From: Bacteroidia bacterium
Lineage (GTDB): Bacteria > Bacteroidota > Bacteroidia > J057
DNA length: 64,000 nucleotides
Reading direction: 5' to 3'
Assembly: GCA_041391665.1 (NCBI GenBank)
Contig: JAWKNO010000002.1
Span: forward strand, 2,356,001 to 2,420,000
Each line of letters begins with the position of its first letter. Position 1 is the stretch's first letter. Of this stretch, positions 18,873-27,959 are shown one piece after another. The position numbers and the translations under genes are program-made. Below the pieces are notes generated by a model. It was not told the DNA's origin, ran no database searches, and saw nothing but the letters and a program-made list of their open reading frames with translations.

Positions 18873-19790
18873 ATGAAACGAAGAGACTTTGTCAAAAAAA
18901 GCGTAGCTGCCGCAACTGTTGCAGCAGCAGCGACCACAGGTGTTTCCGCCCATGTGGGAAACAGCACAGCGAAAAAATTCAATATGAAATATGCCCCGCA
19001 TATCGGCATGTTTAAAAACTCAGCCGGAGAAGATCCGGTAGATCAGCTCAATTTTATGGCCGACGAAGGGTTTACGGCCTTCGAAGACAATGGAATGAAA
19101 AGCCGAGATGTCGCTGTTCAGGAAAAAATGGCGAAAACTATGGCCAAAAGAGGCCTTGAAATGGGTGTATTTGTAGCCCACAAAATCTACTGGACAGAAG
19201 CCAGCCTCACTTCCGGGAAAGCAGAGTTTCGCGACGAATTTCTCAAAGACATTCGCGAATCTGTAGAAGTTGCCAAACGTGTCAACGCCAAATGGATGAC
19301 GGTAGTGCCCGGATATGTCGATCTCCGTAAAGATATGGGGTACCAGACTGTAAATGTCATCGAAACGCTGAAAAAAGCCAGCGATATCCTCGAACCCCAT
19401 GGATTGGTCATGGTGCTGGAAGCACTAAACTTTTACAACCACCCGGGTTTATTTCTCACCAAAATCTCTCAGGGATTTGAAATCTGCCGTGCGGTGAGCA
19501 GTCCTTCATGTAAACTCCTGTTTGACATGTATCATCAACAAATTCAGGAAGGAAACATCATCCCCAATATTGAAGCTGCGTGGGACGAAATAGGCTATTT
19601 TCAGATCGGCGACAACCCCGGCCGAAACGAGCCAACCACTGGCGAGATGAACTATCTCAACCTGTTTAAACATATCCACAGCAAAGGGTACACGGGTATC
19701 CTCGGCATGGAGCATGGCAACTCCGAAAAAGGAAAAGAAGGAGAACGCCGGCTGATTGACGCCTATCGGCAGGTAGACGGGTTTATGTGA
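18873..19790 (+). CDS. Tat-exported TIM-barrel sugar isomerase/epimerase-like protein (hydroxypyruvate isomerase-like)
   Basis: A 305-residue protein with a Tat signal (M-K-R-R-D-F-V-K-K then an alanine-rich hydrophobic stretch). The rest is an AP endonuclease family 2 type TIM barrel resembling hydroxypyruvate isomerase: L-V-M-V-L-E-A-L-N near 180, L-L-F-D-M-Y-H near 212, Q-I-G-D-N-P-G-R-N-E near 243, and G-M-E-H-G-N-S near 280, providing the usual metal-binding E/D/H/E set. It is the last gene of the cluster. Substrate is probably a keto sugar; the exact reaction is not determined by sequence. Confidence 0.87.
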   Translation: MKRRDFVKKSVAAATVAAAATTGVSAHVGNSTAKKFNMKYAPHIGMFKNSAGEDPVDQLNFMADEGFTAFEDNGMKSRDVAVQEKMAKTMAKRGLEMGVFVAHKIYWTEASLTSGKAEFRDEFLKDIRESVEVAKRVNAKWMTVVPGYVDLRKDMGYQTVNVIETLKKASDILEPHGLVMVLEALNFYNHPGLFLTKISQGFEICRAVSSPSCKLLFDMYHQQIQEGNIIPNIEAAWDEIGYFQIGDNPGRNEPTTGEMNYLNLFKHIHSKGYTGILGMEHGNSEKGKEGERRLIDAYRQVDGFM

Positions 19791-19820
19791 TCAACCGTGG
19801 GCCAGACAAGCTTTACGCCT

Positions 19821-21002
19821 TTATAGCCATCCGCTGTCATGCGAAGCGAGAAGGCGAGCGTTTTGATAGGCCCAGTCAAGTGGAATGACGGTATTGGCCC
19901 GATAGATTTCGTGCTCTTTACCGATGACAAGTGCCATATCGGCGCGAGCGGGTATATCCAGACACAGCGGTAAGAGGAGCTGAATTTTGCCTTCATAGTA
20001 CTGCGGTACGGCGGTTTTGTAGTTGCGGCGCACACGCTTCTCGGCCAGTATGATCGCATTGCGTACACGGGCAATCAGCTCCGCTTTTCCCCAACTTCGA
20101 AATACTTCAGGAAATCGCTCCTCCCGATCGTCCACAATATGTTCGTAGTCAGGAACCAGTCGTCTTCGCGGATCAAATATCAGGTCAGAAGGATCAGAAA
20201 CATACTGGGCGATATGAGGTCTTTCGCTGAAATAGCTCATCAGGCGACAGCTTTCCCTGTCAAATTTTTTCAGCGTCCATTTCGGAAACTGGATATAACT
20301 TCCGGGATAAGATTTTCTTTTACTTGGGACAAAATAGGCAAAAATTTCTTCCTGCTTTTCGGTAACAAGGCCGGTATTAATTGCAGCGAGCGGATTGCCA
20401 TCAGGCGTATGAGAGTAGAGAATTTTATTTTCTTCCTGAATCCGCTTAAACGTCTGGCGCAGATAGTTTTGCAAGACAGGAAAACCCCCGGTCGGATGAT
20501 AGGGATAGTCCCAGTTTTCGGGCTGGGCAAGTGCGACGAGGTGGTCGAGATGTTGGTAAAAATTGCCAAGATGGGCAAACTTTTCCAGCGGAAAACGGGT
20601 GTCACTGATCACCACTTCTTTGGCCTGAAGCCCCTTTTCAGATTCAAACGGGCTGAATTCTACCTCAAAGTCCGTTTCAATCCGTTTAAAACCGTTTCCC
20701 TGCACATCTGTATGGTGAAGGAAATACTGCTTTCCGGTGTGCGAATCAGTAATGTGACCATATCCCTTGCTAAAATTTGTGATCACCCCCTTGAGTCGCC
20801 CGGTAAGATGTGAAACCTTGCTTGCTTTAGGGCCCTTTTCTGTTTGTTGTATAATCAGGCTGACCAGCTCATTTTCTACCAGGATTTTTGCCTCCCCCTG
20901 AACATCACTAAAATGCACAAATACCCCGTCCGGACGATCCTGGGTTTTGATACGTCCGAAGCCACGCTCTACATTGAAAAAACTTACGATACCTATTTCC
21001 AT
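19821..21002 (-). CDS. Double cold-shock-domain protein fused to DUF3825
   Basis: A 393-residue cytosolic protein. Residues about 1-62 form a cold-shock domain (R-G-F-G-R-I as RNP1, V-F-V-H-F-S as RNP2). Residues about 68-130 form a second, diverged one (K-G-Y-G-H-I, Y-F-L-H-H-T-D-V). From about 135 to the end the sequence matches my recollection of DUF3825 (F-A-H-L-G-N-F near 140, L-V-P-D-Y-E-H-I-V-D near 300, R-R-N-Y-K-T-A-V-P-Q-Y-Y near 338, and a final L-A-S-H-D-S-G-W-L). The domain pairing suggests RNA binding linked to an uncharacterised activity. The gene is alone on its strand, convergent with the TIM-barrel gene (31 bases apart) and divergent from the GNAT-like gene. Confidence 0.75.
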   Translation of the reverse strand: MEIGIVSFFNVERGFGRIKTQDRPDGVFVHFSDVQGEAKILVENELVSLIIQQTEKGPKASKVSHLTGRLKGVITNFSKGYGHITDSHTGKQYFLHHTDVQGNGFKRIETDFEVEFSPFESEKGLQAKEVVISDTRFPLEKFAHLGNFYQHLDHLVALAQPENWDYPYHPTGGFPVLQNYLRQTFKRIQEENKILYSHTPDGNPLAAINTGLVTEKQEEIFAYFVPSKRKSYPGSYIQFPKWTLKKFDRESCRLMSYFSERPHIAQYVSDPSDLIFDPRRRLVPDYEHIVDDREERFPEVFRSWGKAELIARVRNAIILAEKRVRRNYKTAVPQYYEGKIQLLLPLCLDIPARADMALVIGKEHEIYRANTVIPLDWAYQNARLLASHDSGWL

Positions 21003-21213
21003 TCCGGGGGTAAATTTTTCCGAAGATAGAAGTATCAGGTATTGCCGGCAACCATCCGGCGTTGAACGGGCAGATGTTGTTCGTGTATGGTCGGTCTAAA
21101 TTAAAAAATATCCATTGGGTGAAAGATTTTAGTGTGAATTTGATGTGAAAGGCATCACAATTATGGTATGTTTAAGCAGGAAATGTAAATACGATTAACA
21201 AAATTAGACTCCT

Positions 21214-22179
21214 GTGAACGTGGACCAACAATCCGAATCCGGAAAACTATACCCTTTTCTTGGCTATCAGAAAAATTCGCTTCTCCGCAAAGTCCGCACT
21301 TTAGCTGACCCTGCTACAGGATCAGAACAAGCTATCATAAAGCCTCCTTTTTTATACCAGAAGCCCTTTGATATTTGCAAAAAAACAGATGAGGGCTTAA
21401 CCCTCTTTTGGGACGACCACAATGGTTTTGCAAGGGAGTATCGGAAGCAGATAGAAGAGCACATTCGCTCTTACGGGCTGAAAATCAGGCTAATGACCAA
21501 TAACGACACTCCGGGTGTTCTGGAGTTTCTCTCCCGAAGATATCCGCCACATATTGCCAGCGAAATCAGTCCGTTTGACCTGTACCGTTTCCGAAATTTT
21601 GGGCATGGAATTTTGTTGGAAGATAAAATGGGGAAAATACATGGGACGATTTTTGAAGAGTTGTATGGAACCAAAGAAAAGACCTCCTATACCATGCGAC
21701 TGGCTGTTTCAGAGGAATACAAAGGGAAAAAGCTGGGGTTTCATGTGATGATTTTTTCCAGCCTCAACGCTATGGAGCAGGGAGCCAGAGTCAAACGCGG
21801 GTTGATTGAATTTTACAACCACCGAAGCCTTCACATTAACCTCAACAACGTAGGTTGGATTTGTGATGGTTTCGAACCACATATTTCCGGTTTAGGCGCA
21901 TTTTTCCGGATCGCACTCCCGCTTGATCCAAGAGGATTGACCACCAATGTAGTGGACATAGATAAACTGCGAAATTTTATAGAGACTCGCATTCCCGAAA
22001 AAGATTACCAACTGATTGCCGTCGAAGATTACGAAACCATCTGCCAGATGTATGAAACCACTGATTTTAAGGTTGTAGCATTTCTCCAACCCGGAATTGT
22101 GACAAATGGCGCGAGTTTTTTTGCGATGCCATGCGAAAGGTTGCAAATGATCAATACTGACTCAGGCTGGTTGCGGTAA
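21214..22179 (+). CDS. GNAT-like N-acyltransferase family protein
   Basis: A 321-residue protein without a signal peptide. The centre has an acetyltransferase-type motif A (M-R-L-A-V-S-E-E-Y-K-G-K-K-L-G-F-H near 165), followed by Y-N-H-R-S-L-H-I-N-L-N-N-V-G-W, as seen in N-acyl amino acid synthase-like GNAT folds. The start is the GTG at 21214; a second GTG two codons later is possible and there is no upstream in-frame ATG. Substrate unknown. It is preceded by 211 bases shared with the divergent cold-shock gene. Confidence 0.55.
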   Translation: MNVDQQSESGKLYPFLGYQKNSLLRKVRTLADPATGSEQAIIKPPFLYQKPFDICKKTDEGLTLFWDDHNGFAREYRKQIEEHIRSYGLKIRLMTNNDTPGVLEFLSRRYPPHIASEISPFDLYRFRNFGHGILLEDKMGKIHGTIFEELYGTKEKTSYTMRLAVSEEYKGKKLGFHVMIFSSLNAMEQGARVKRGLIEFYNHRSLHINLNNVGWICDGFEPHISGLGAFFRIALPLDPRGLTTNVVDIDKLRNFIETRIPEKDYQLIAVEDYETICQMYETTDFKVVAFLQPGIVTNGASFFAMPCERLQMINTDSGWLR

Positions 22180-22248
22180 AGGCCTGTTTGCAGCTTTTCA
22201 TAAATTATCCGAAAAATTGTTTACTTTATCGTAAGAATCACTTTTCTT

Positions 22249-24204
22249 ATGCGATGGAAATATTATTTCGGAATCATCCCGCTCTTATTACTGCCATTTT
22301 TTTCTGATGCTCAGGCCAGAGTTATCACCGACAGCTTACGTCAGGCCTTCACGGCTTCGAAAGACCCTGTAGAGAAAGCTGATATTTTCTATGATATCGC
22401 CAGAGTAGAAATGGAACGAGACCTCGAATCTGTGCCCCTTTACGCTGATTCGCTCGAAAAAATGGCGACGACCTCACGCTATCAAAAAGGAAAACTACGG
22501 GCCGACATGCTCAGAGCGCTTTATTATCAGGACAAAAGCGAGCCGGATACAGCCATTTTCCTTTTTCACAAAATACGCAGTGGATACCAGTTACTCGGCG
22601 ATTCTTCTGCCCTCGCCATGATCTACAACAATATTGCCCGTAATTTTTCTTCATTATACCAACCCGATTCCGCGATCCATTACTATCTTCTCGCAATGGA
22701 TATACTCCAGATAAACGGAGCGCCTTCCGATCTGGCTTCCACGTACAGTAATATTGGCAACCTCTATGTCAATCAGATGACTTTCCAGAAAGGGATTGAC
22801 TATCTGAAAAAATCACTCAAAATACGTTTGGATCAGAAAGATGAAAATAAGCTGATCTATACCTATAACAATCTGGCCGTAGCGTATGGCAGCAACCATT
22901 TTCCAGACACAGCTTTTTATTATAGTCAGGAAGGGATTGCCATTGCCGAAAAACTGGGCAATACCTATGTCGCCGGAGTCATGAAAGGCGGCATAGCCAA
23001 CCTCCTGAATCAACAGGGAAAATATGAAGAAAGTATTTCCTGGGCCGATCAGTCAATCGCCGACCTCCGCGCTGCAAATCGAATCCCCAATCTCGTATTT
23101 CCACTTTCCAATAAAGCCGAAGCGCTCAATCTTCTGGGAAAATACCATGCAGGACTTGAAGCGGGTAAAGAAGGATACGCGATTATGCTGGAAACCGGTC
23201 AACTCAACCCGCTGGAATCGTATTATGAAAATTTTGCCATTTCCCACGAAGGGCTGGGCAATTTTAAAGAAGCCAACTACTGGTGGAAAAAGTTTATGGC
23301 ACTGGATGATTCCATATTTAAAGAGGAAAATGTTCGCACCCTCGCCGATATGGAAACCAAATACCAGACACAGAAAAAAGAAACTGAAATCGCCACACAA
23401 AAACTTCAAATCGAAGGTCAGCGAAACCGGCTTTTCAGGCAACAGGTATGGATTGGCGGTTTGCTGCTGGGATTGGTACTCATTGTTTGCGGCGCATACC
23501 TTCTCTATAACCGCTACCGTCTGCGCCAACAGGCTTTGCTCAACCAGACCATAATCCGCGAACAACAGCTGGGACTTAATGCCGTCATAGAAGCGCAGGA
23601 ATCAGAAAGAAAACGCATCGCCAGAGACCTCCACGATGGCATTGCCCAGGAACTCGTCGCATTAAACCTCCAGTTGCGCGCGGTAGAATATTCCACACTA
23701 AAAACGCTGCCTGAGCTTTCGCCCCGTATTGGAGCGCTTTCCCAACAACTCAACGGAACCTGCGAAGAAGTGCGCAACCTTGCACACCTGATGTTGCCGC
23801 CCACCCTTGAAACACAGGGACTGGAAGGCAGTTTGGCCCTGTTGCTAAAAAACAGCCTGGACCCCAAAGGGGTAGAAACAAAACTGGAATGCACATTGCC
23901 TCAAAGACTGGATATGAAAGTCGAACTCAGCATATACAGGATCACACAGGAGTTGATCAATAATATTGTAAAACACGCACAGGCCGCCCAGGTAGTTGTG
24001 CAACTGCTTTACCAGAACAACCTTCTTATTCTCAAAATAGAGGACGATGGCAAAGGTTTTGATTTTGATCAGGCACGAAAAAAGGGCAGTATGGGCCTGC
24101 TCAATATTCTGAGCCGCGTAAGCACGCTGGGGGGCGAATTTTCCTCCAGTCAGCGAAACCCACATGGAACCATTTCCACCATTACAATACCCGTACAGGC
24201 ATGA
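22249..24204 (+). CDS. TPR-containing sensor histidine kinase (NarL/DesK-type)
   Basis: A 651-residue membrane histidine kinase. Signal peptide at 1-22; periplasmic region of about seven TPR-like repeats (roughly 25-360, with Y-N-N-I-A-R, Y-S-N-I-G-N, Y-N-N-L-A-V); one transmembrane helix near 401-421; a HisKA_3 dimerisation domain with the phospho-acceptor in A-R-D-L-H-D-G (His462); and a HATPase domain with the N-box near 565 (Q-E-L-I-N-N-I-V-K-H-A) and E-D-D-G-K-G-F near 602. This is a common Bacteroidota layout in which the TPR domain senses an unknown cue. The stop overlaps the response regulator start (ATGA, 24201-24204). Confidence 0.93.
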   Translation: MRWKYYFGIIPLLLLPFFSDAQARVITDSLRQAFTASKDPVEKADIFYDIARVEMERDLESVPLYADSLEKMATTSRYQKGKLRADMLRALYYQDKSEPDTAIFLFHKIRSGYQLLGDSSALAMIYNNIARNFSSLYQPDSAIHYYLLAMDILQINGAPSDLASTYSNIGNLYVNQMTFQKGIDYLKKSLKIRLDQKDENKLIYTYNNLAVAYGSNHFPDTAFYYSQEGIAIAEKLGNTYVAGVMKGGIANLLNQQGKYEESISWADQSIADLRAANRIPNLVFPLSNKAEALNLLGKYHAGLEAGKEGYAIMLETGQLNPLESYYENFAISHEGLGNFKEANYWWKKFMALDDSIFKEENVRTLADMETKYQTQKKETEIATQKLQIEGQRNRLFRQQVWIGGLLLGLVLIVCGAYLLYNRYRLRQQALLNQTIIREQQLGLNAVIEAQESERKRIARDLHDGIAQELVALNLQLRAVEYSTLKTLPELSPRIGALSQQLNGTCEEVRNLAHLMLPPTLETQGLEGSLALLLKNSLDPKGVETKLECTLPQRLDMKVELSIYRITQELINNIVKHAQAAQVVVQLLYQNNLLILKIEDDGKGFDFDQARKKGSMGLLNILSRVSTLGGEFSSSQRNPHGTISTITIPVQA

Positions 24205-24827
24205 GTCAAACCATCAAAATCATCGTAGCTGACGACCATCAACTGGTGCGTAAAGGCATAGTCGCCTTACTGAGTATGCTGGATTTTGTAGAAGTGGTAA
24301 GAGAGGCTGCGAATGGAATGGAAGTAATGCAATGGTTGCGCAGCAGAAATGAAGCAGCGATTGCCCTGCTCGACCTTGAAATGCCTGAAATGAACGGAAC
24401 AGAAACCGTAACAGCATTGAGCAAAGAATTTCCTGAAATCCGCGCCATCATCATCACCATGTTACCGGATCCCGAAAGAATCCGCGAAGTGGTGAAAGCA
24501 GGAGCAAAAGGAGTACTCTTTAAAACAGCCGCTGTCCAGGAGTTGAGCGAAGCCATCACCCGGGTACACAATGGCGGGAAATACTATACCGGAGAAGTAG
24601 CGGCTGTACTGCTTGCCGACCCGGAACCCTCCCTCGACCGGCTGACCAGCAGAGAAATTGAAATACTACGTCTCGTAGCCCAGGGCCATTCCAGTACTGA
24701 AATCGGAGAAAAATTATTTATCAGCCCACGCACCGTCGATACACACCGCAACAACCTGATCCAGAAACTGGAAGTCAATGGTATTGCCGGACTGGTGCGC
24801 TTTGCCATTGAAAAGAAGATAGTGTGA
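24201..24827 (+). CDS. LuxR/NarL family response regulator
   Basis: A 208-residue regulator. The receiver domain is at about 1-120, with acidic pair D11-D12, phospho-acceptor D58 in L-L-D-L-E-M-P, and the conserved K in G-V-L-F-K-T. A LuxR-type helix-turn-helix at about 145-205 has L-T-S-R-E-I-E-I-L-R-L-V-A-Q-G and S-P-R-T-V-D-T-H-R. It is translationally coupled to the upstream histidine kinase and is its obvious partner. Target genes are not evident; the purE operon converges on it only 10 bases downstream. Confidence 0.95.
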   Translation: MSQTIKIIVADDHQLVRKGIVALLSMLDFVEVVREAANGMEVMQWLRSRNEAAIALLDLEMPEMNGTETVTALSKEFPEIRAIIITMLPDPERIREVVKAGAKGVLFKTAAVQELSEAITRVHNGGKYYTGEVAAVLLADPEPSLDRLTSREIEILRLVAQGHSSTEIGEKLFISPRTVDTHRNNLIQKLEVNGIAGLVRFAIEKKIV

Positions 24828-24837
24828 AGCAGAACAT

Positions 24838-25341
24838 TTACAAACCCTTGTCCATTTCATCGACCATTTCCATCACTTTGGCTTCCAGTTCTGTTTTATA
24901 AGCCTGAAGCCGGTCGGCAAGCGCCGGGTCTGCGGTAGCCAGAATCTGCACGGCCAGGATACCCGCATTTTTGGCGCCATCAAGCGCAACCGTAGCTACG
25001 GGTACACCGGAAGGCATTTGGAGGATGGACAAGACCGAGTCCCAGCCATCGATCGAATTGGAAGACTTAACCGGAACGCCAATCACAGGGAGCGTTGTAA
25101 CCGCGGCAACCATGCCGGGAAGATGCGCAGCGCCACCGGCGCCTGCAATAATCACCTGCAAGCCTCTATCGCGCGCGGTGCGGGCATACTCCATCATACG
25201 CACAGGTGTGCGGTGCGCCGACACAACCGTAATTTCGTAGGGTACCCCAAAATATTCCAGCATTTCCGCCGCACCGGACATTACCCGAAGGTCGGACTTG
25301 CTACCCATAATGATTCCTGCTTTTGCCATGGTTATATTCAC
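24838..25341 (-). CDS. purE: N5-carboxyaminoimidazole ribonucleotide mutase PurE
   Basis: A 167-residue class I PurE, which converts N5-CAIR to CAIR in de novo purine synthesis. Family motifs: I-M-G-S-K-S-D near the start, V-V-S-A-H-R-T-P near 40-47 (catalytic His), and A-G-G-A-A-H-L-P-G near 70. The ATG at 25341 is used; a second ATG four codons later is an alternative. Unusually, purK is not adjacent: a Fic gene lies between them (25370-26716), although all three are co-directional with gaps of about 30 bases. Confidence 0.95.
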   Translation of the reverse strand: MNITMAKAGIIMGSKSDLRVMSGAAEMLEYFGVPYEITVVSAHRTPVRMMEYARTARDRGLQVIIAGAGGAAHLPGMVAAVTTLPVIGVPVKSSNSIDGWDSVLSILQMPSGVPVATVALDGAKNAGILAVQILATADPALADRLQAYKTELEAKVMEMVDEMDKGL

Positions 25342-25369
25342 CAGTTAATATATAGGAAATCTACATTTG

Positions 25370-26716
25370 TCATTTCCCGTGTTGTTTCTCTATTTCATCC
25401 AATAAGTAATTGCCTATACGGTCAACGACCGCTCGGATTTCTTCCATCGTGAAAACCTCGCCATATTTTTTTAGCTTGGTTTCAACCCCTATAGACTTAG
25501 CGCCAAGTCCAAATTTATAATTGGAAAACGTCCATTCCAGTTTTGCCAAAAGTCCAAATGGATTTGGGGAAGATTTAAAACCATCAAATTTGTACAGGAT
25601 TTCCAATTCGTCAAAATCTCCGGCATTTACCACCATTTCATACAAATCACTTTTCCAATCTGTATCGTCAACCTTCAATGCTGGAGAATTCTGAGAAATG
25701 GTACCCTGTAAATGAAAACTCATGCTATTTTCAAGAAAAAAATCACCGATTTTTTTAAGTCGGGACTGGACAATCTCCAAAGAAGGAACGACATTATCGT
25801 CGATGGTTTTGCCCAGTGCTTCAACTTTACTGACCTTATACACCTCTTGTCCCTTGAGGTCGCGACCCAGAATCGAAATTCTTTTATCCAAATCGTCCGG
25901 CTCGTCCAAAGATTCCCCTCTTGCTGCTTTGAGGTTCCATTCCAGTGATTTCAGCAATAATTGAGCGATGTAGCTTACAAAAGCATCTATATCTCCACCA
26001 TCCGCACGATTCAGCGCATCAAGGTATTGTTTTTTATCTGACGAAGGGATAATTACAGGAGGGAAACCATATCTTAACAAATGGTAATTCATTAGAAGAC
26101 GGCATACCCGACCATTTCCATCATCAAACGGGTGAATCAGCACCAATCTGTAGTGAAATAGTGCTGCTGCTTCCAAAGGATGATAGCTATGCGCTTCCCG
26201 CCTATACCAGTTCAACAGTTCCTCCATTTTTAAGGGTACTTCTTCCGGAGATGCATAATCGAAGATCTCACCATTCGCCAGTCGCACAGAGTTTGGCTGG
26301 CTTTTATAACTACCCACCTGGATTAATCGCCGGGTGGAATCCCCACCAGGTGTGAGGGCATCTTTCCAGAAATCTCTGACCAGGATAATTTCATTCAACT
26401 GGCGAATATCAGCCTCCGTAAGCTGGCGTTCCTCTTTTGCCCATTCACGAATCAGAGCCACAGCAACATCGTGTGCTTTCATTTCCTCATATTCCCGCAG
26501 ATCATGATTGCCTTTGGTTTTGTCGAAAAGCAACAGAAGTTTGGTCTCTCCATAAGTAAGGGTATTGCCTTCTATATGATTGGAATTGTAGTTCCACTCT
26601 AATCGGAATTTTTCCCAAAGTTTTCGATCCATCTTTTCGGGAACAGGCAACAGGGATTCCAGTAATTTTTTTTTACTGTCAACCTGTGATAGGATATTTG
26701 CGAGTGATTGTTCCAT
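25370..26716 (-). CDS. Fic domain protein (AMPylase/de-AMPylase family), inserted in the purine operon
   Basis: A 448-residue Fic protein. The catalytic motif H-P-F-D-D-G-N-G-R starts at about His195. An N-terminal inhibitory helix motif S-N-H-I-E-G-N lies at 45-51 and matches (S/T)xxxE(G/N), placing it among class II, self-inhibited Fic proteins. Fic enzymes usually transfer AMP from ATP to protein hydroxyls or reverse this. The C-terminal 200 residues are an accessory region with winged-helix-like and unknown parts. The ATG at 26716 is preferred over an in-frame GTG at 26746 because AAAGGA lies just upstream and the GTG nearly abuts the purK stop. It sits between purK (31 bases) and purE (28 bases). 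Confidence 0.9.
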   Translation of the reverse strand: MEQSLANILSQVDSKKKLLESLLPVPEKMDRKLWEKFRLEWNYNSNHIEGNTLTYGETKLLLLFDKTKGNHDLREYEEMKAHDVAVALIREWAKEERQLTEADIRQLNEIILVRDFWKDALTPGGDSTRRLIQVGSYKSQPNSVRLANGEIFDYASPEEVPLKMEELLNWYRREAHSYHPLEAAALFHYRLVLIHPFDDGNGRVCRLLMNYHLLRYGFPPVIIPSSDKKQYLDALNRADGGDIDAFVSYIAQLLLKSLEWNLKAARGESLDEPDDLDKRISILGRDLKGQEVYKVSKVEALGKTIDDNVVPSLEIVQSRLKKIGDFFLENSMSFHLQGTISQNSPALKVDDTDWKSDLYEMVVNAGDFDELEILYKFDGFKSSPNPFGLLAKLEWTFSNYKFGLGAKSIGVETKLKKYGEVFTMEEIRAVVDRIGNYLLDEIEKQHGK

Positions 26717-26747
26717 AATAGGTAATCCTTTATAAACCCAGTACACA

Positions 26748-27887
26748 TTAGCTCACAACTCTCACTGTCTGCCTGATATGATTGATCTTTTCGATGAGTT
26801 CTGCTTTGTCTTTACCTAATATCGTCACGTGCCCCATCTTTCGCTGGGGTTTGGTTTCGGCTTTGCCGTAAATATGGGGATATACACCTGCCATCGCAAG
26901 CATTTCCTCTATACCTTCATACACCGCCGGGCCGCTATACCCCGATTCTCCCAACAGGTTGACCATCGCTGCCGGGCAAAACTGTTCGGTCGGGCCCAGG
27001 GGTAATCCCAGTATTGCACGCAAATGTTGCTCGTACTGAGAAGTCAGCGACGCTCTGATCGTCTGATGACCGGAGTTGTGGGGTCTTGGCGCCAATTCAT
27101 TGACCAGGATTTCACCCGAAGGGGTGACAAACATTTCGATTGCCATGATCCCTACATATTTGAGTTTTTCCACCACAGAAACGGCAATCTCCCCTGCGCG
27201 TTTTGCCAGAGACTCAGAAATCTCTGCCGGGGAAAATAGATATTCTACCAGATTGTGTACCGGGTGAAAGACCATTTCCACTACCGGAAAAACACTTATT
27301 TCTCCTGTCGGGTTTCGGGCAATCAGCACGGCTATTTCTTTCTCAAAAGGCACAAAAGCCTCCAGCAGTCCCGGGGCATCAAATGATCGTAAAAGATCTT
27401 CTGAAGAACGGAGCACCTGCACACCGCGCCCATCGTATCCGGCTACTGCGGTTTTGTTTACCGCCGGCAAGAGGTGTTTATTTTTCAGAATATCGAACCG
27501 GTTCTCCACCCTGATAAATGAGGCCGTTGGAATGCCATTATCCCGGAAAAACTCTTTTTGTTTCCGCTTGTCCTGAATCATCCGGATCGTTTTGGGATCA
27601 GGGTAAACCGTTTTCCCTTCCGCCTGTAGTTGCTCCAGTGCCTCGGTATTGACGTTTTCGATCTCTATTGTAATGACATCTGAAGCTCTGCCGAATGCCA
27701 GTACGGTATCAAAATCTGTCAGTGAGCCTTGCACAAATTCATGGGAATAGGGACGCGCAGGCGCTTCTCCGGATGGATCAAGGATGCGAATATGAACATT
27801 CAGATCAACGGCTGCCTGAATCATCATGCGCCCCAGTTGGCCGCCGCCAACAATACCCAGCCGTAGTCCGCGATAGAAGGGTTTCAT
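26748..27887 (-). CDS. purK: N5-carboxyaminoimidazole ribonucleotide synthase PurK
   Basis: A 379-residue ATP-grasp enzyme that makes N5-CAIR from AIR, ATP and bicarbonate. The N-terminal motif G-I-V-G-G-G-Q-L-G-R-M-M is diagnostic; V-A-G-Y-D-G-R-G, E-A-F-V-P-F-E-K-E-I, and E-L-A-P-R-P-H-N-S-G-H near 270 are PurK landmarks. Length is normal. A strong promoter (27899-27930) ends only about a dozen bases from its start codon, so it heads a purK-fic-purE transcription unit. Confidence 0.96.
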   Translation of the reverse strand: MKPFYRGLRLGIVGGGQLGRMMIQAAVDLNVHIRILDPSGEAPARPYSHEFVQGSLTDFDTVLAFGRASDVITIEIENVNTEALEQLQAEGKTVYPDPKTIRMIQDKRKQKEFFRDNGIPTASFIRVENRFDILKNKHLLPAVNKTAVAGYDGRGVQVLRSSEDLLRSFDAPGLLEAFVPFEKEIAVLIARNPTGEISVFPVVEMVFHPVHNLVEYLFSPAEISESLAKRAGEIAVSVVEKLKYVGIMAIEMFVTPSGEILVNELAPRPHNSGHQTIRASLTSQYEQHLRAILGLPLGPTEQFCPAAMVNLLGESGYSGPAVYEGIEEMLAMAGVYPHIYGKAETKPQRKMGHVTILGKDKAELIEKINHIRQTVRVVS

Positions 27888-27898
27888 TCTTTTTGTCG

Positions 27899-27930
27899 CA
27901 AATTTAGGTTAAGGCACGTCATGTTACAAA
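27899..27930 (-). promoter_or_regulatory. Strong Bacteroidota-type promoter of purK-fic-purE
   Basis: Read on the minus strand: TTTG (27930-27927), a 20-base spacer, then TAAATTTG (27906-27899), an exact match to the -33/-7 consensus with the standard spacing. The predicted start site is about 27892-27894, leaving only 5-8 bases before the purK ATG at 27887, so the mRNA may be nearly leaderless. Confidence 0.7.
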
Positions 27931-27959
27931 TTTTTCAGCCAACCCGGGAAACGAATCCG

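Noticed and set aside
25370..26716. Fic protein as half of a FicT/FicA toxin-antitoxin pair
   Set aside because: The inhibitory motif is within the same chain and no small antitoxin gene is adjacent.
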